This document shows, in pieces, positions 37,955-46,041 of a stretch of 64,000 nucleotides of DNA; the first letter of the stretch is position 1, and every line of letters begins with the position of its first letter. Position numbers and translations under genes: made by a program. A model generated the notes under the pieces. The model ran no database searches. It was given only the letters and a program-made list of their open reading frames with translations, and had not been told where the DNA came from. The stretch lies in contig JAWLGP010000004.1 of NCBI GenBank assembly GCA_041685045.1, forward strand, positions 62,001-126,000, in the 5' to 3' direction. The DNA is from Thiohalomonas sp041685045 (GTDB taxonomy: Bacteria > Pseudomonadota > Gammaproteobacteria > Thiohalomonadales > Thiohalomonadaceae).

Positions 37955-39114
37955 GTCGGCTGCTCGACCTTTTCCGTTGTTGCCTGGGGTGGCGCACCGG
38001 CTGTTCCCGATTTCGCGTCATTCGCGGCAAGGCGATCGTAGACGTAATAGGCCAGTCGCAGTGCCGGGGCACGGACAAACTGAAGATCGGTGATCCCCAC
38101 CGCCCCTGAGGCGAGGTGCTGCTTGTAGTCGGTGTTCTTGCCGCCGCCGGCGAGCAGGTAGAACCGCTCGATATGCGTATCGGCGAACGCCCGTTCGATC
38201 AGATACCCCAGGTGAAGCAGATTCAGGGAGACCCGTCTGCCAAACTGTTCGTCGAAGCCCCCTTGCAGATAGTATTGGCGGCCGCCCGCGGTCAGTAGAT
38301 AAAGCATCGACACCGGGTGCTCGTCCAACGACAGCACCGACAGTTCAACCGCGTCATTCTGCTGCAATCGGCTGATCAGCATTCGGTTGAAGGCCCACCG
38401 TGGCGCGTTGAACAATGCGCTGCCCCAACGTCGGGCGTGAAGCCGATCGAGCAGCTCGAGATGACGCACGGTCTCCGAGGGTGGTGCCGCCCTCACGCTC
38501 ACCTGCCCCGTCGCTGTCAGTCGTGAACGCTGCTTGAACACCCGTTTCTGGTGCCCCTTGCCGAGCGAAGCGAGATACCGGTCGAACGTTGCCGAGGTCT
38601 CGATGTAGTAGCTCGACGACGGCGCGCTCGTTCTCAAGTAACCGAGTTCGCCGCGATTAGGAGCGTTGGCCGCAATAAACGTTTCGGACGCCTGCCGGAT
38701 ATCGCTCAGCACCAGTTCGTCATAGCCGACCTCCTGGCGCAGGTGACGGAGCAATGCGGCGGTGACTGGCCGCGCAACCGCCTCGCGTACGATGAATTCT
38801 AGGTGTTCGGAACGCATGGTGCCGACGTCCTGCCAGCAGTTTCCGATGAACTGCAGGCGCCGGAGCGGCCAGACACCGCGCAACCGGCTACGGCGCATAT
38901 ACAGCGGCGCCAGCCCCACCAGTTCGCCACCGGAATAGGCGGCGTAAAGGTTGAGCGACTCACCCAGGCGCCTGCCGAACACCGACCACCAGCTGTACTG
39001 CCATTCCCAGCCGAGGAAGAGTGGATCGGCTTGCGAATCTCGCAGCAGCCGGTTCCAGGCGCTTCGCCCTTCGGCAAACGCCCTCTCTGACCATCTCGTG
39101 ACCTGGATGTCCAT
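37951..39114 (-). CDS. CelD/BcsL-like GNAT acyltransferase (FemAB-related fold)
   Basis: 387 residues. The N-terminal GNAT-like half (WNRLLRDSQADPLFLGWEWQYSWW, LVGLAPLYMRR) and the C-terminal Acetyltransf_6 block (GKGHQKRVFKQRSRL, MLYLLTAGGRQYYLQGGFDEQF, GYLIERAFADTHIERFYLLAG) match the family found in cellulose and exosortase-linked loci. It would transfer an acyl or aminoacyl group to a sugar or peptide. It is coupled to the CapK-like gene, which could supply the activated substrate. Function is inferred from family and context. Confidence 0.8.
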   Translation of the reverse strand: MDIQVTRWSERAFAEGRSAWNRLLRDSQADPLFLGWEWQYSWWSVFGRRLGESLNLYAAYSGGELVGLAPLYMRRSRLRGVWPLRRLQFIGNCWQDVGTMRSEHLEFIVREAVARPVTAALLRHLRQEVGYDELVLSDIRQASETFIAANAPNRGELGYLRTSAPSSSYYIETSATFDRYLASLGKGHQKRVFKQRSRLTATGQVSVRAAPPSETVRHLELLDRLHARRWGSALFNAPRWAFNRMLISRLQQNDAVELSVLSLDEHPVSMLYLLTAGGRQYYLQGGFDEQFGRRVSLNLLHLGYLIERAFADTHIERFYLLAGGGKNTDYKQHLASGAVGITDLQFVRAPALRLAYYVYDRLAANDAKSGTAGAPPQATTEKVEQPT

Positions 39115-39353
39115 CCGTGTCCGATCATTCCCTCGGCCTGCCGCCGTTCTCGTTTTATTGGAACCGGAGGGCTGAATGCCGTTGCCCCCGTAGACTCCAG
39201 CGGGTACTGCCGCCGAATGCCGTTACAGGTTCGAAACCCAGCGGGCGGTTTGCGTTGAGCGAGCCATCGTTAAACCGGTTCACCGTCTGCTGAAACCGTC
39301 AATATTGCTGCGCAAGCGTACTAGGTATAGATGCGGGCGATGCCACCCGCAAC

Positions 39354-40745
39354 TCAGCGCTCGGTCGAGGATGGGCGCGCCAGCACGCGGCGCTGGATGG
39401 TTCCAAAAAGATAGCGGCTGCGGGCGAGATTCGAGGCCAATGGGCCGGGGCCGCAGCCGTAGGTCTGTCTCAGTTGGTGCCCCGACAGTTGATGGGCAAG
39501 ATCGTTCCAGGGGCGGAACGCGGGCCAGCGACAGTCGGCGAGACAGCGCCAAAACCACTGCCGTACGCGAAGCTCGAGCCGCGCGCCCGGAGGGGGCGGC
39601 AGTTGCGCCAGCCGCTCACCGGCAAAGACCAGGGTATCCAGGGCCGGGCGATGTCGCCCCAACGCACGCCATACCCACTCCCAATCGATGACAGCCGCAT
39701 AGCGCTGTCGCAACATGCAGTAATCCTGCAACGCACGAAACGGGAACTGGCCGCGCGACAGATGCTGGTCGGTGATCTGCGCATGGACGACCGCATGCAG
39801 GAGCCTGTGTGTGGGCTCCGGGACCCGCATGCGGAGGGAGTGACAGGAGACCAGGCGGCTGCGCTTCACGATCGACTCAGCCGGAAGCAGTGCGCGTGTC
39901 GACTGCGGCAGAGCCTCCAGATGCACCTCGATGGGCACCGAGCCGTCGCGCACCAGTGGCGGCAGGTGGTGGTGGTCACGATAGTCCACCCAGTCTGGCG
40001 AGTAGCTGCGGAAGCCGCAATCGGTCAATGCCGCGACGGCGGCCTCGGCCTGTTCCGGGGTGACGAGCAGATCGATGTCCCCGATCGCCCGCGCGCCCGC
40101 ATCACCGTAGGTGTCGGACACCAGCGATGCCGCGCCCTTGAGCAGGACCGGCTCGATGCCGACCTGGTTGAGGGCGGCCACCGTCTCCTGAATTTGGGTA
40201 CCGATGGCACGGTTGCGCTCGGCGTTGAGGGCGTGGAGGGTCCGCAGGTGTTCGACTACCGCTTCCGGGCCTTCGACACCGCACTGCCGCATCCCGCTCC
40301 AGACCGCAGGAGTCACTTTGAAGCGCATTGCGAGCTCGAGCAGTGCGGGCCAGAATCCGGGCGGGCGCTCGCCACCGCCTCTACCCGTCAGCCAGCCGCC
40401 GAGGGCATGGACCGCGGCGGTGCGCGCCGCACCGTCGGCGGGCGGAAAGAATCGTGGCGCACCGTCGCCCGGCCTCAACAAATCGGCCTTGAGAAAGCGT
40501 CCTAGGAGCTCGCGCGCCTGCTCGATGGCAGTGTCGGGTTCGATAGCGTATCGCGAAAAAAGCCGATGACCCGCCGATCGGAGATCGCCGCCGGCGGCGA
40601 GGACATGCCAGACACAACCGGCGGTGTCGTTAAGGACGTAGGACGCCCCGCTCTCCAAATGGGAAAGGGTCCATTTACCGCGACGGTCGTCTACCGCAAC
40701 TACCGCCGGATGGGGGGAATAACGTGTCGCCTGGTCGCCTTCCAT
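39354..40745 (-). CDS. PqqD-like domain fused to a nucleotidyltransferase
   Basis: 463 residues. About 8-95 form a PqqD-like winged helix (YVLNDTAGCVWHVLAAGGDL... QARELLGRFLKADLL), the fold that recognises precursor peptides in RiPP pathways. The rest is a family-5-type nucleotidyltransferase: LLKGAASLVSDTYGDAGARAIGDIDLLV holds the Gly-x-Asp-x-Asp active site, followed by a long helical tail with HRLLHAVVHAQITDQHLSRG. PqqD and such nucleotidyltransferases are known as separate neighbours of HPrK-related kinases in polysaccharide loci; here they are one chain. No radical SAM enzyme, HPrK-like kinase or precursor gene is seen nearby. First gene of the island on this strand. Confidence 0.75.
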   Translation of the reverse strand: MEGDQATRYSPHPAVVAVDDRRGKWTLSHLESGASYVLNDTAGCVWHVLAAGGDLRSAGHRLFSRYAIEPDTAIEQARELLGRFLKADLLRPGDGAPRFFPPADGAARTAAVHALGGWLTGRGGGERPPGFWPALLELAMRFKVTPAVWSGMRQCGVEGPEAVVEHLRTLHALNAERNRAIGTQIQETVAALNQVGIEPVLLKGAASLVSDTYGDAGARAIGDIDLLVTPEQAEAAVAALTDCGFRSYSPDWVDYRDHHHLPPLVRDGSVPIEVHLEALPQSTRALLPAESIVKRSRLVSCHSLRMRVPEPTHRLLHAVVHAQITDQHLSRGQFPFRALQDYCMLRQRYAAVIDWEWVWRALGRHRPALDTLVFAGERLAQLPPPPGARLELRVRQWFWRCLADCRWPAFRPWNDLAHQLSGHQLRQTYGCGPGPLASNLARSRYLFGTIQRRVLARPSSTER

Positions 40746-40909
40746 TTGGCCGCCTGGGATTTCCTGCTGTCCAGCCAGGGAATCGGTTCATCTGCCGTGA
40801 CACAAACTATAGACGACCAGGTAGGGATGCAGAGACGCAATTCTGGGGTGGATGGCCGCCCGAGCTACCGCGTCGACCCCAGTACCAGTACTATCACTGT
40901 ACAAGAGTA

Positions 40910-41683
40910 CTAGCGCACGATGCTTCTTTTGCTCTGCGCCAGAAAATCGGTGAGGACCTTGACCTCCGGCTGCTCCGCGGCGATGGCGGCCAGTTGCTGC
41001 TTGGCTTCATCCAGCGAAAGGCCTGAGCGATAGAGGACCCGGTATGCCTCCTTGAGCCGCCGAATGGCCTCCGGCGAAAATCCCCGCCGTTTCAGCCCCT
41101 CCTTGTTGATGCCATGCGGCTCAGCCGGGTTGCCGCTAATCATCATGTATGGCGGCACATCCTTGGCAATGCCACTGCCCATGCCGGTGAAGGCGTGGGC
41201 GCCGACGGCACAGAACTGGTGCACCAGAGTGAAGCCGCTGAGGATCACCCAATCGCCGACCGTCACGTGACCGGCCAGGGAGGCGTTATTGGAGAAAATG
41301 ACATGGTCGCCCACATGACAATCGTGGGCGACATGGATGTAGGCCATCAGCAGGTTGTCGCTGCCGATGGTAGTCAGTCCACCGCCGTTGACGGTGCCCC
41401 GGTTGATCGTGACGCACTCCCGAATCACGTTGCGGTCACCGATCTCGAGCCGGGTCGGTTCGCCGTCGTACTTCTTGTCCTGGGGCGCATCACCCAGGGA
41501 GGCGAACTGGAATATGCGATTGTCCCGCCCGATGCGGGTCGGGCCGTTGATGACCACGTGTGGTCCGACCCAGGTTCCATCCCCAATCTCGACACCCGGT
41601 CCGATGACCGAATAGGGGCCAATGCTTACCCCGGCACCCAGTTCGGCTTGGGGGTCGACGACCGCAGTGGGATGGATGCTCAT
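40910..41683 (-). CDS. lpxA: Acyl-ACP--UDP-GlcNAc O-acyltransferase
   Basis: First enzyme of lipid A synthesis; trimeric left-handed beta-helix (257 residues) built from hexapeptide repeats. The catalytic His is His120 in IHVAHDCHVGDH. Aligning FTLVHQFCAVGAHAFTGMGSG with E. coli puts Met168 at the position of Gly173, the acyl-chain ruler; Met there (as in P. aeruginosa) favours a shorter, C10-type 3-hydroxyacyl chain. With gnnA/gnnB present it may acylate the 3-amino sugar. ATG 41683 has AGGAGA upstream and overlaps the fabZ stop (ATGA); an upstream in-frame Met is not needed. Confidence 0.96.
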   Translation of the reverse strand: MSIHPTAVVDPQAELGAGVSIGPYSVIGPGVEIGDGTWVGPHVVINGPTRIGRDNRIFQFASLGDAPQDKKYDGEPTRLEIGDRNVIRECVTINRGTVNGGGLTTIGSDNLLMAYIHVAHDCHVGDHVIFSNNASLAGHVTVGDWVILSGFTLVHQFCAVGAHAFTGMGSGIAKDVPPYMMISGNPAEPHGINKEGLKRRGFSPEAIRRLKEAYRVLYRSGLSLDEAKQQLAAIAAEQPEVKVLTDFLAQSKRSIVR

Positions 41684-42126
41684 GCAATCTCCTGTTCGGC
41701 ACACATCAGATCGGCACTGGCTACCACCTTACCGTCCACCTTGGCTTCTGCGCTGAACTTCCAGATGCCGCGCTTCGCCTTGACCACCTGGACTTCCAGC
41801 CGCAGTTGGTCCCCCGGCGTGACCGGCTGCTTGAAACGGCAGTTGTCGATGCCCGCAAAATAGTAAAGGGAACGCCCGTCCGGTTTTGTGCCCTGTGTCT
41901 TGAATGCGAGGATACCGGTCGCCTGGGCCAGCGCCTCCATGATCAGGACGCCGGGAAATACCGGCCGTTCCGGGAAATGGCCGGGGAAAAACGGTTCATT
42001 GACCGAGACGTTCTTGATGGCCACCAGATGCTTGCCGGGCTCGAAATCGAGCACCCGGTCGATCAACAGAAAAGGATAGCGGTGCGGAAGGTGCTCGAGC
42101 ACCTCCTGGATGTCCATGGTATTCAA
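41680..42126 (-). CDS. fabZ: 3-hydroxyacyl-ACP dehydratase FabZ
   Basis: Hot-dog fold dehydratase of fatty acid elongation (148 residues). The catalytic pair is His50 in FFPGHFPERPVFPGVL and Glu64 in IMEALAQ. It competes with LpxA for 3-hydroxyacyl-ACP, which is why the two genes are normally adjacent. The first ATG (42126) overlaps the lpxD stop by 4 bases; the Met four codons later is also possible. Confidence 0.96.
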   Translation of the reverse strand: MNTMDIQEVLEHLPHRYPFLLIDRVLDFEPGKHLVAIKNVSVNEPFFPGHFPERPVFPGVLIMEALAQATGILAFKTQGTKPDGRSLYYFAGIDNCRFKQPVTPGDQLRLEVQVVKAKRGIWKFSAEAKVDGKVVASADLMCAEQEIA

Positions 42127-43166
42127 GCGGATTTACCTTTTTTCAGATCTTCGAGTTCTTTTTCCAGCTTCTTCAGCCGACGAGCCATTTCGTCCAGCTG
42201 CTTGAAGCGCACAAAATTCTTCTGCCAGTGATCGGAACGTTCAAGCGGGGTACCGGAGGAATAGACGCCGGGCTCGTCGATCGACTTGGTCACCAGAGAC
42301 ATCGGGGTAATGGTCACCCCTTCCGCAATCCGCAGATGGCCGAGAATACCGGCACCACCGGCAATGGCGCAGTGGGCCCCGATATCCGCGCTGCCGGCAA
42401 TTCCGACACAGCCGGCTACCAGAGTGTGGGCGCCGATGCGTACGTTGTGCGCGACCTGGATCAGGTTGTCCAGCTTGACCCCCTGCTCGATGACGGTGTC
42501 ATTGACGGCCCCGCGATCGATCGTCGTATTGGCGCCGATCTCCACGTCGTCGCCGATGACCACGGCCCCCAGCTGGTAGACCTTGATCCACTCCCCCGCA
42601 TCATTGGCGAAACCGAAACCGTCACTGCCGATCACCACCCCGGCATGGACGATGACACGGCGACCGATCCGACAGCCGTGATACACGGTGACGTTCGCTG
42701 CCAGACGACTCTCCGCACCGATGGTGCTGTTGGCCTGTATGACACAGTTCGGACCAATCCATGCGCCCGCCTCGATACGAGCCCCGGAGCCGATATAGGC
42801 GTTCGCCCCAATCCAGGCGGTCGGGGCCACATCGGCATCAGCCTCGATGATCGCCGCCGGATGACAGCCGGTCGCCCCCTCGCCCGGTACGCTGTCGAAC
42901 AGGGCGCTGATACGGGCGTAAGCGGCATGGGGATTGACGGCGATGATGGCGTCGACGGGACAGTCGGGACGATCACCCTCTTGCAGGATCACCGCCCCGG
43001 CCCGCGTCGTCTCGAGCTGCCCGCGGTACTTGCGGTTGGTCAGGAAGGTGATGTCACCCTCTCCCGCCTCAGCTAACGTGCCTACCCCGGTGATACGGCG
43101 CTCGGGGTCGCCGGAGAGCCGGCCGCCGGCGACTTCCGCCAACCGCGCGAGAGTGAATCCGCTCAC
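42123..43166 (-). CDS. lpxD: UDP-3-O-acylglucosamine N-acyltransferase
   Basis: Third step of lipid A synthesis; 347 residues. The N-terminal uridine-binding domain (GDPERRITGVGTLAEAGEGDITFLTN) is followed by hexapeptide repeats and the catalytic His in IQVAHNVRIGAHTLVAG. The C-terminal coiled-coil helix is rich in Lys/Glu (MARRLKKLEKELEDLKKGK). Coupled by 4-base overlaps to skp upstream and fabZ downstream. Confidence 0.96.
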   Translation of the reverse strand: MSGFTLARLAEVAGGRLSGDPERRITGVGTLAEAGEGDITFLTNRKYRGQLETTRAGAVILQEGDRPDCPVDAIIAVNPHAAYARISALFDSVPGEGATGCHPAAIIEADADVAPTAWIGANAYIGSGARIEAGAWIGPNCVIQANSTIGAESRLAANVTVYHGCRIGRRVIVHAGVVIGSDGFGFANDAGEWIKVYQLGAVVIGDDVEIGANTTIDRGAVNDTVIEQGVKLDNLIQVAHNVRIGAHTLVAGCVGIAGSADIGAHCAIAGGAGILGHLRIAEGVTITPMSLVTKSIDEPGVYSSGTPLERSDHWQKNFVRFKQLDEMARRLKKLEKELEDLKKGKSA

Positions 43167-43702
43167 GGAGCGGCGGTCCCCTTCTGCAGACGCTCGACCA
43201 CCTTGGTCGTGATATCGACCCGGTCGCTGGCATAGACGACGCCGGATTCCAGGATGAGGTCGTAGCCGTTCTCCTTGGCCACGTCGACAATCACCTTCGC
43301 CACGTGGCGCTGCAGCTTGGCGAACTCCTCGTTGCGGCGGATGTTGAAATCTTCGCCGAAGGCATCGCGCGCCCGCTTCAGTTCGCGCTGCTCCGCAACG
43401 ATGTCGCGTTCGAGCTTGCGACGCTCGGTTTCACTCATCACGGAGCCGTCACGCTTCAGTTTCTCCTGAAGCCCTTCGATCCGCTTGGTCATATCCACGA
43501 GTTCCTGATCGCGCGGGGCGAACTCGGTCTGCAGCCGATCCCGGGCCTGTTTGGCCTGGGGGGCCTGTTCCAGCACCACCGGTGTGTTGACGAATCCGAA
43601 CCGGCCATCCTGGGCGCCCGCCATCGTGGGCAGGACGGCACCACCAACCAAAGCCGCACAAGCGGCTGCACGGGCTACCTTATTGAAGCGTTTCAAATAC
43701 AT
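43163..43702 (-). CDS. skp: Periplasmic chaperone Skp/OmpH
   Basis: 179 residues with a signal peptide (about 1-30, ending TMAGAQ). The mature protein starts GRFGFVNTPVVLEQAPQAKQA and continues as a charged coiled coil (KRIEGLQEKLKRD..., RDIVAEQRELKRARDAF), the tentacle arms that hold unfolded outer-membrane proteins. The gene lies between bamA and lpxD as in most gammaproteobacteria, 12 bases after bamA. Confidence 0.92.
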   Translation of the reverse strand: MYLKRFNKVARAAACAALVGGAVLPTMAGAQDGRFGFVNTPVVLEQAPQAKQARDRLQTEFAPRDQELVDMTKRIEGLQEKLKRDGSVMSETERRKLERDIVAEQRELKRARDAFGEDFNIRRNEEFAKLQRHVAKVIVDVAKENGYDLILESGVVYASDRVDITTKVVERLQKGTAAP

Positions 43703-43714
43703 TCAGTGGCTTCC

Positions 43715-46030
43715 TCAATAGAGCATTCCCAGCGTGAACTGGAATCTTTCGATGTCGTCGCCGGGCTCATCGTTCAGCGGTTCGGCCAGGCTGAAACTCA
43801 ACGGTCCGATGGGCGTCAGCCAGACCAGCGCCACACCGGCGGAATAGCGCAATTCCGAAAAATCGATATCTGCCTGGTCCGTGTTGAAGACATTACCTGC
43901 ATCCACAAATGCGCTCAAGCGGGTCGAGCTCTCCTGACCGGCGAACGGCGAGGGGAAGATCAGCTCCAGCGTACCCAACACCCGGGCGTTGCCCCCGAGC
44001 GGGTCACCGGTCGAGTCCTGCGGCCCCAGGCTGTTGCCCTTGAAGCCGCGAACGCTCCGCGCTCCACCGGCGTAGAAGTGTTCATAAGGCGGCAGCGATT
44101 CACTGTCGCCTACCCCGTCGCCGTAGCCGATCTCCCCTTCGGCACCGAGCGTCACCACATTGCCGAGCGGGAAGTATTGTTGATGCTTCGCGCGGACCTT
44201 GTAGAAATTGACCTCGTTATCGCTCACAGGATGGGCATATTGGGCGCTGATCGTGCTCAGCGAACCGCGGTTGGCGAATAGGGTCCTGTTGCGCGAGTCC
44301 CGGGTCCAGCTTGGCGCAAACTTGAGAACGGTGAACTCACAATCACCAACGCCGGCATTGTTCGAACAGAAGCTCTGAAGCTCGTTCGATGGGGTCGCAC
44401 CGAGTAGCACCTTGGTGGTTTCGTAGTCGAAGTTGAGACCGTAAGAGGTGAACTCACTGACCGGCACACCAAAGCCGACACCAACTCCATACTGATCGGT
44501 GCTGAAGTCCCCGATATCCGCCTCGGCGGCGTTGGTTTCCTTGAAGGATGCCCGCAAGGTGCGGCTGACCCCGTCCATGGTCCAATACGGGTCGGTGTAG
44601 CTGACGCCGTAGGTCTTGCTCACTTCGCCATTGTTAATCTCGGCGGTAAACCGCTTGCCGGTGCCCAGGAAGTTTTCCTGGGTGATGCTGCCGGTCAGTA
44701 TCAACCCTTGCGACTGCCCGTAGCCGAGGCCGAGATTGAGACTGCCGAAGCTGGGCCGTTCCACCACCCGATACTCCACGTCCACTTCGTCGGGGCTGCC
44801 CGGCACCGGCGGCGTCTCTACCGACACCTGCTCGAAAAAGCCCAGCCGATCGATACGTGTGCGCGAGCGCTGCAACTGTTGAGTCGAGATCGGGGCCGCC
44901 TCCATCTGGCGAATTTCCCGCCGGATCACCTCGTCCTTGGTGTGCAGGTTGCCCGTGACATTGATTCGGCGCACGTAAACCCGCTTGCCCGGGTCCACAA
45001 AGAAATTCAGATCGACCGTCTTCCGTTCTTCGTCGATTTCGGGAATCGGGTTGATGTTGGCAAAGGCATAGCCCTGGTCGCCGAGCCGCTCACCGATGCG
45101 TTCGGTGACTCGGTTGATCTCGGCGCGGGAGAAGATCGCGCCGGCTTCGATTGCGATCAGCGACTGCAGTTCGGCCTCCGGCAAAACGGTTTCTCCGGAC
45201 AGGCGCACCTCGCCGATCCGGTACTGTTCACCTTCGCGGACGTTGATGGTGATGTAGACGTCCTGCTTGTCCGGGGTGATGGAGACCTGGGTCGACTCGA
45301 TATTGAAGTTGACGAAGCCACGATTCAGGTACCAGGAGCGCAGCGTCTCCAGGTCGCCGGCCAGCTTCTCCTTGGAGTATTGGTCGCGGCTGCTGAACCA
45401 GGAGAAAAACGGTTTCGTTCCCAGTTCGAACTGGTCGAGCAGTTCGTCCTCCTCGAAGACGGAGTTCCCGACGATATTGATCCGTTTGATGCTGGCCGGC
45501 TCGCCCTCGCCGATGGCGATCTTCACCGCCACGCGGTTGCGTTCCAGCGGGGTGACGGTCGACTCGACCCGTGCGCTGTACTTGCCGAGGGTCAAGTACT
45601 GACGCTGCAGTTCCTGCTCGACCTTGTCCAGCATCGAACGGTCGAATACGCGTCCTTCGGCGAAGCCGATCTGTTCCAGGTTTTCCAGCAACTGTTCGGA
45701 CGGGATGTCCTCGTTACCGACGATTTCGATGCTCGCGATCGCGGGTCGCTCCTCGACGAAGACGACCAGGGTGCCGTTCTCCCTTTCGAGGACCACGTTG
45801 TCGAAAAAGCCCGTACGAAACAGTGCCCGCACCGCCTCGCTGGAACGGTTTTCGGTCAGCGTCTCCCCCACCTTGAGGGGCAGGTAGGTGAATACCGTAC
45901 CAACGGCAATCCGCTGCAGTCCCTCTACGCGGATGTCGTCGATCACGAACGGTTCAAGTGCTAAAGCCGCGGACGAACCCAGGCCAAACAGGGCCGCCCC
46001 CGCGCCCACGGCGAGTTTTGAAAATCGCAT
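43715..46030 (-). CDS. bamA: Outer-membrane protein assembly factor BamA
   Basis: Essential Omp85-family insertase (about 771 residues). A signal peptide ends SSAALALEP. Five POTRA domains follow (the first starts FVIDDIRVEGLQRIAVGTVF; later GEQYRIGEVRLSGETVLP and KRVYVRRINVTGNLHTKDEV). The C-terminal beta-barrel contains the loop-6 signature VRGFKGNSLGPQD and ends in an aromatic residue (FTLGMLY). A GTG at 46045 overlapping the rseP stop is an alternative start; the ATG at 46030 gives a cleaner signal peptide. Confidence 0.96.
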   Translation of the reverse strand: MRFSKLAVGAGAALFGLGSSAALALEPFVIDDIRVEGLQRIAVGTVFTYLPLKVGETLTENRSSEAVRALFRTGFFDNVVLERENGTLVVFVEERPAIASIEIVGNEDIPSEQLLENLEQIGFAEGRVFDRSMLDKVEQELQRQYLTLGKYSARVESTVTPLERNRVAVKIAIGEGEPASIKRINIVGNSVFEEDELLDQFELGTKPFFSWFSSRDQYSKEKLAGDLETLRSWYLNRGFVNFNIESTQVSITPDKQDVYITINVREGEQYRIGEVRLSGETVLPEAELQSLIAIEAGAIFSRAEINRVTERIGERLGDQGYAFANINPIPEIDEERKTVDLNFFVDPGKRVYVRRINVTGNLHTKDEVIRREIRQMEAAPISTQQLQRSRTRIDRLGFFEQVSVETPPVPGSPDEVDVEYRVVERPSFGSLNLGLGYGQSQGLILTGSITQENFLGTGKRFTAEINNGEVSKTYGVSYTDPYWTMDGVSRTLRASFKETNAAEADIGDFSTDQYGVGVGFGVPVSEFTSYGLNFDYETTKVLLGATPSNELQSFCSNNAGVGDCEFTVLKFAPSWTRDSRNRTLFANRGSLSTISAQYAHPVSDNEVNFYKVRAKHQQYFPLGNVVTLGAEGEIGYGDGVGDSESLPPYEHFYAGGARSVRGFKGNSLGPQDSTGDPLGGNARVLGTLELIFPSPFAGQESSTRLSAFVDAGNVFNTDQADIDFSELRYSAGVALVWLTPIGPLSFSLAEPLNDEPGDDIERFQFTLGMLY

Positions 46031-46041
46031 TCTGTATTTTC

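Noticed and set aside
20213..40745. Search for an exosortase or PEP-CTERM protein in the island
   Set aside because: No frame has the exosortase Cys/Arg/His pattern in a multi-helix protein, and no C-terminal PEP-helix-Arg tail was found.
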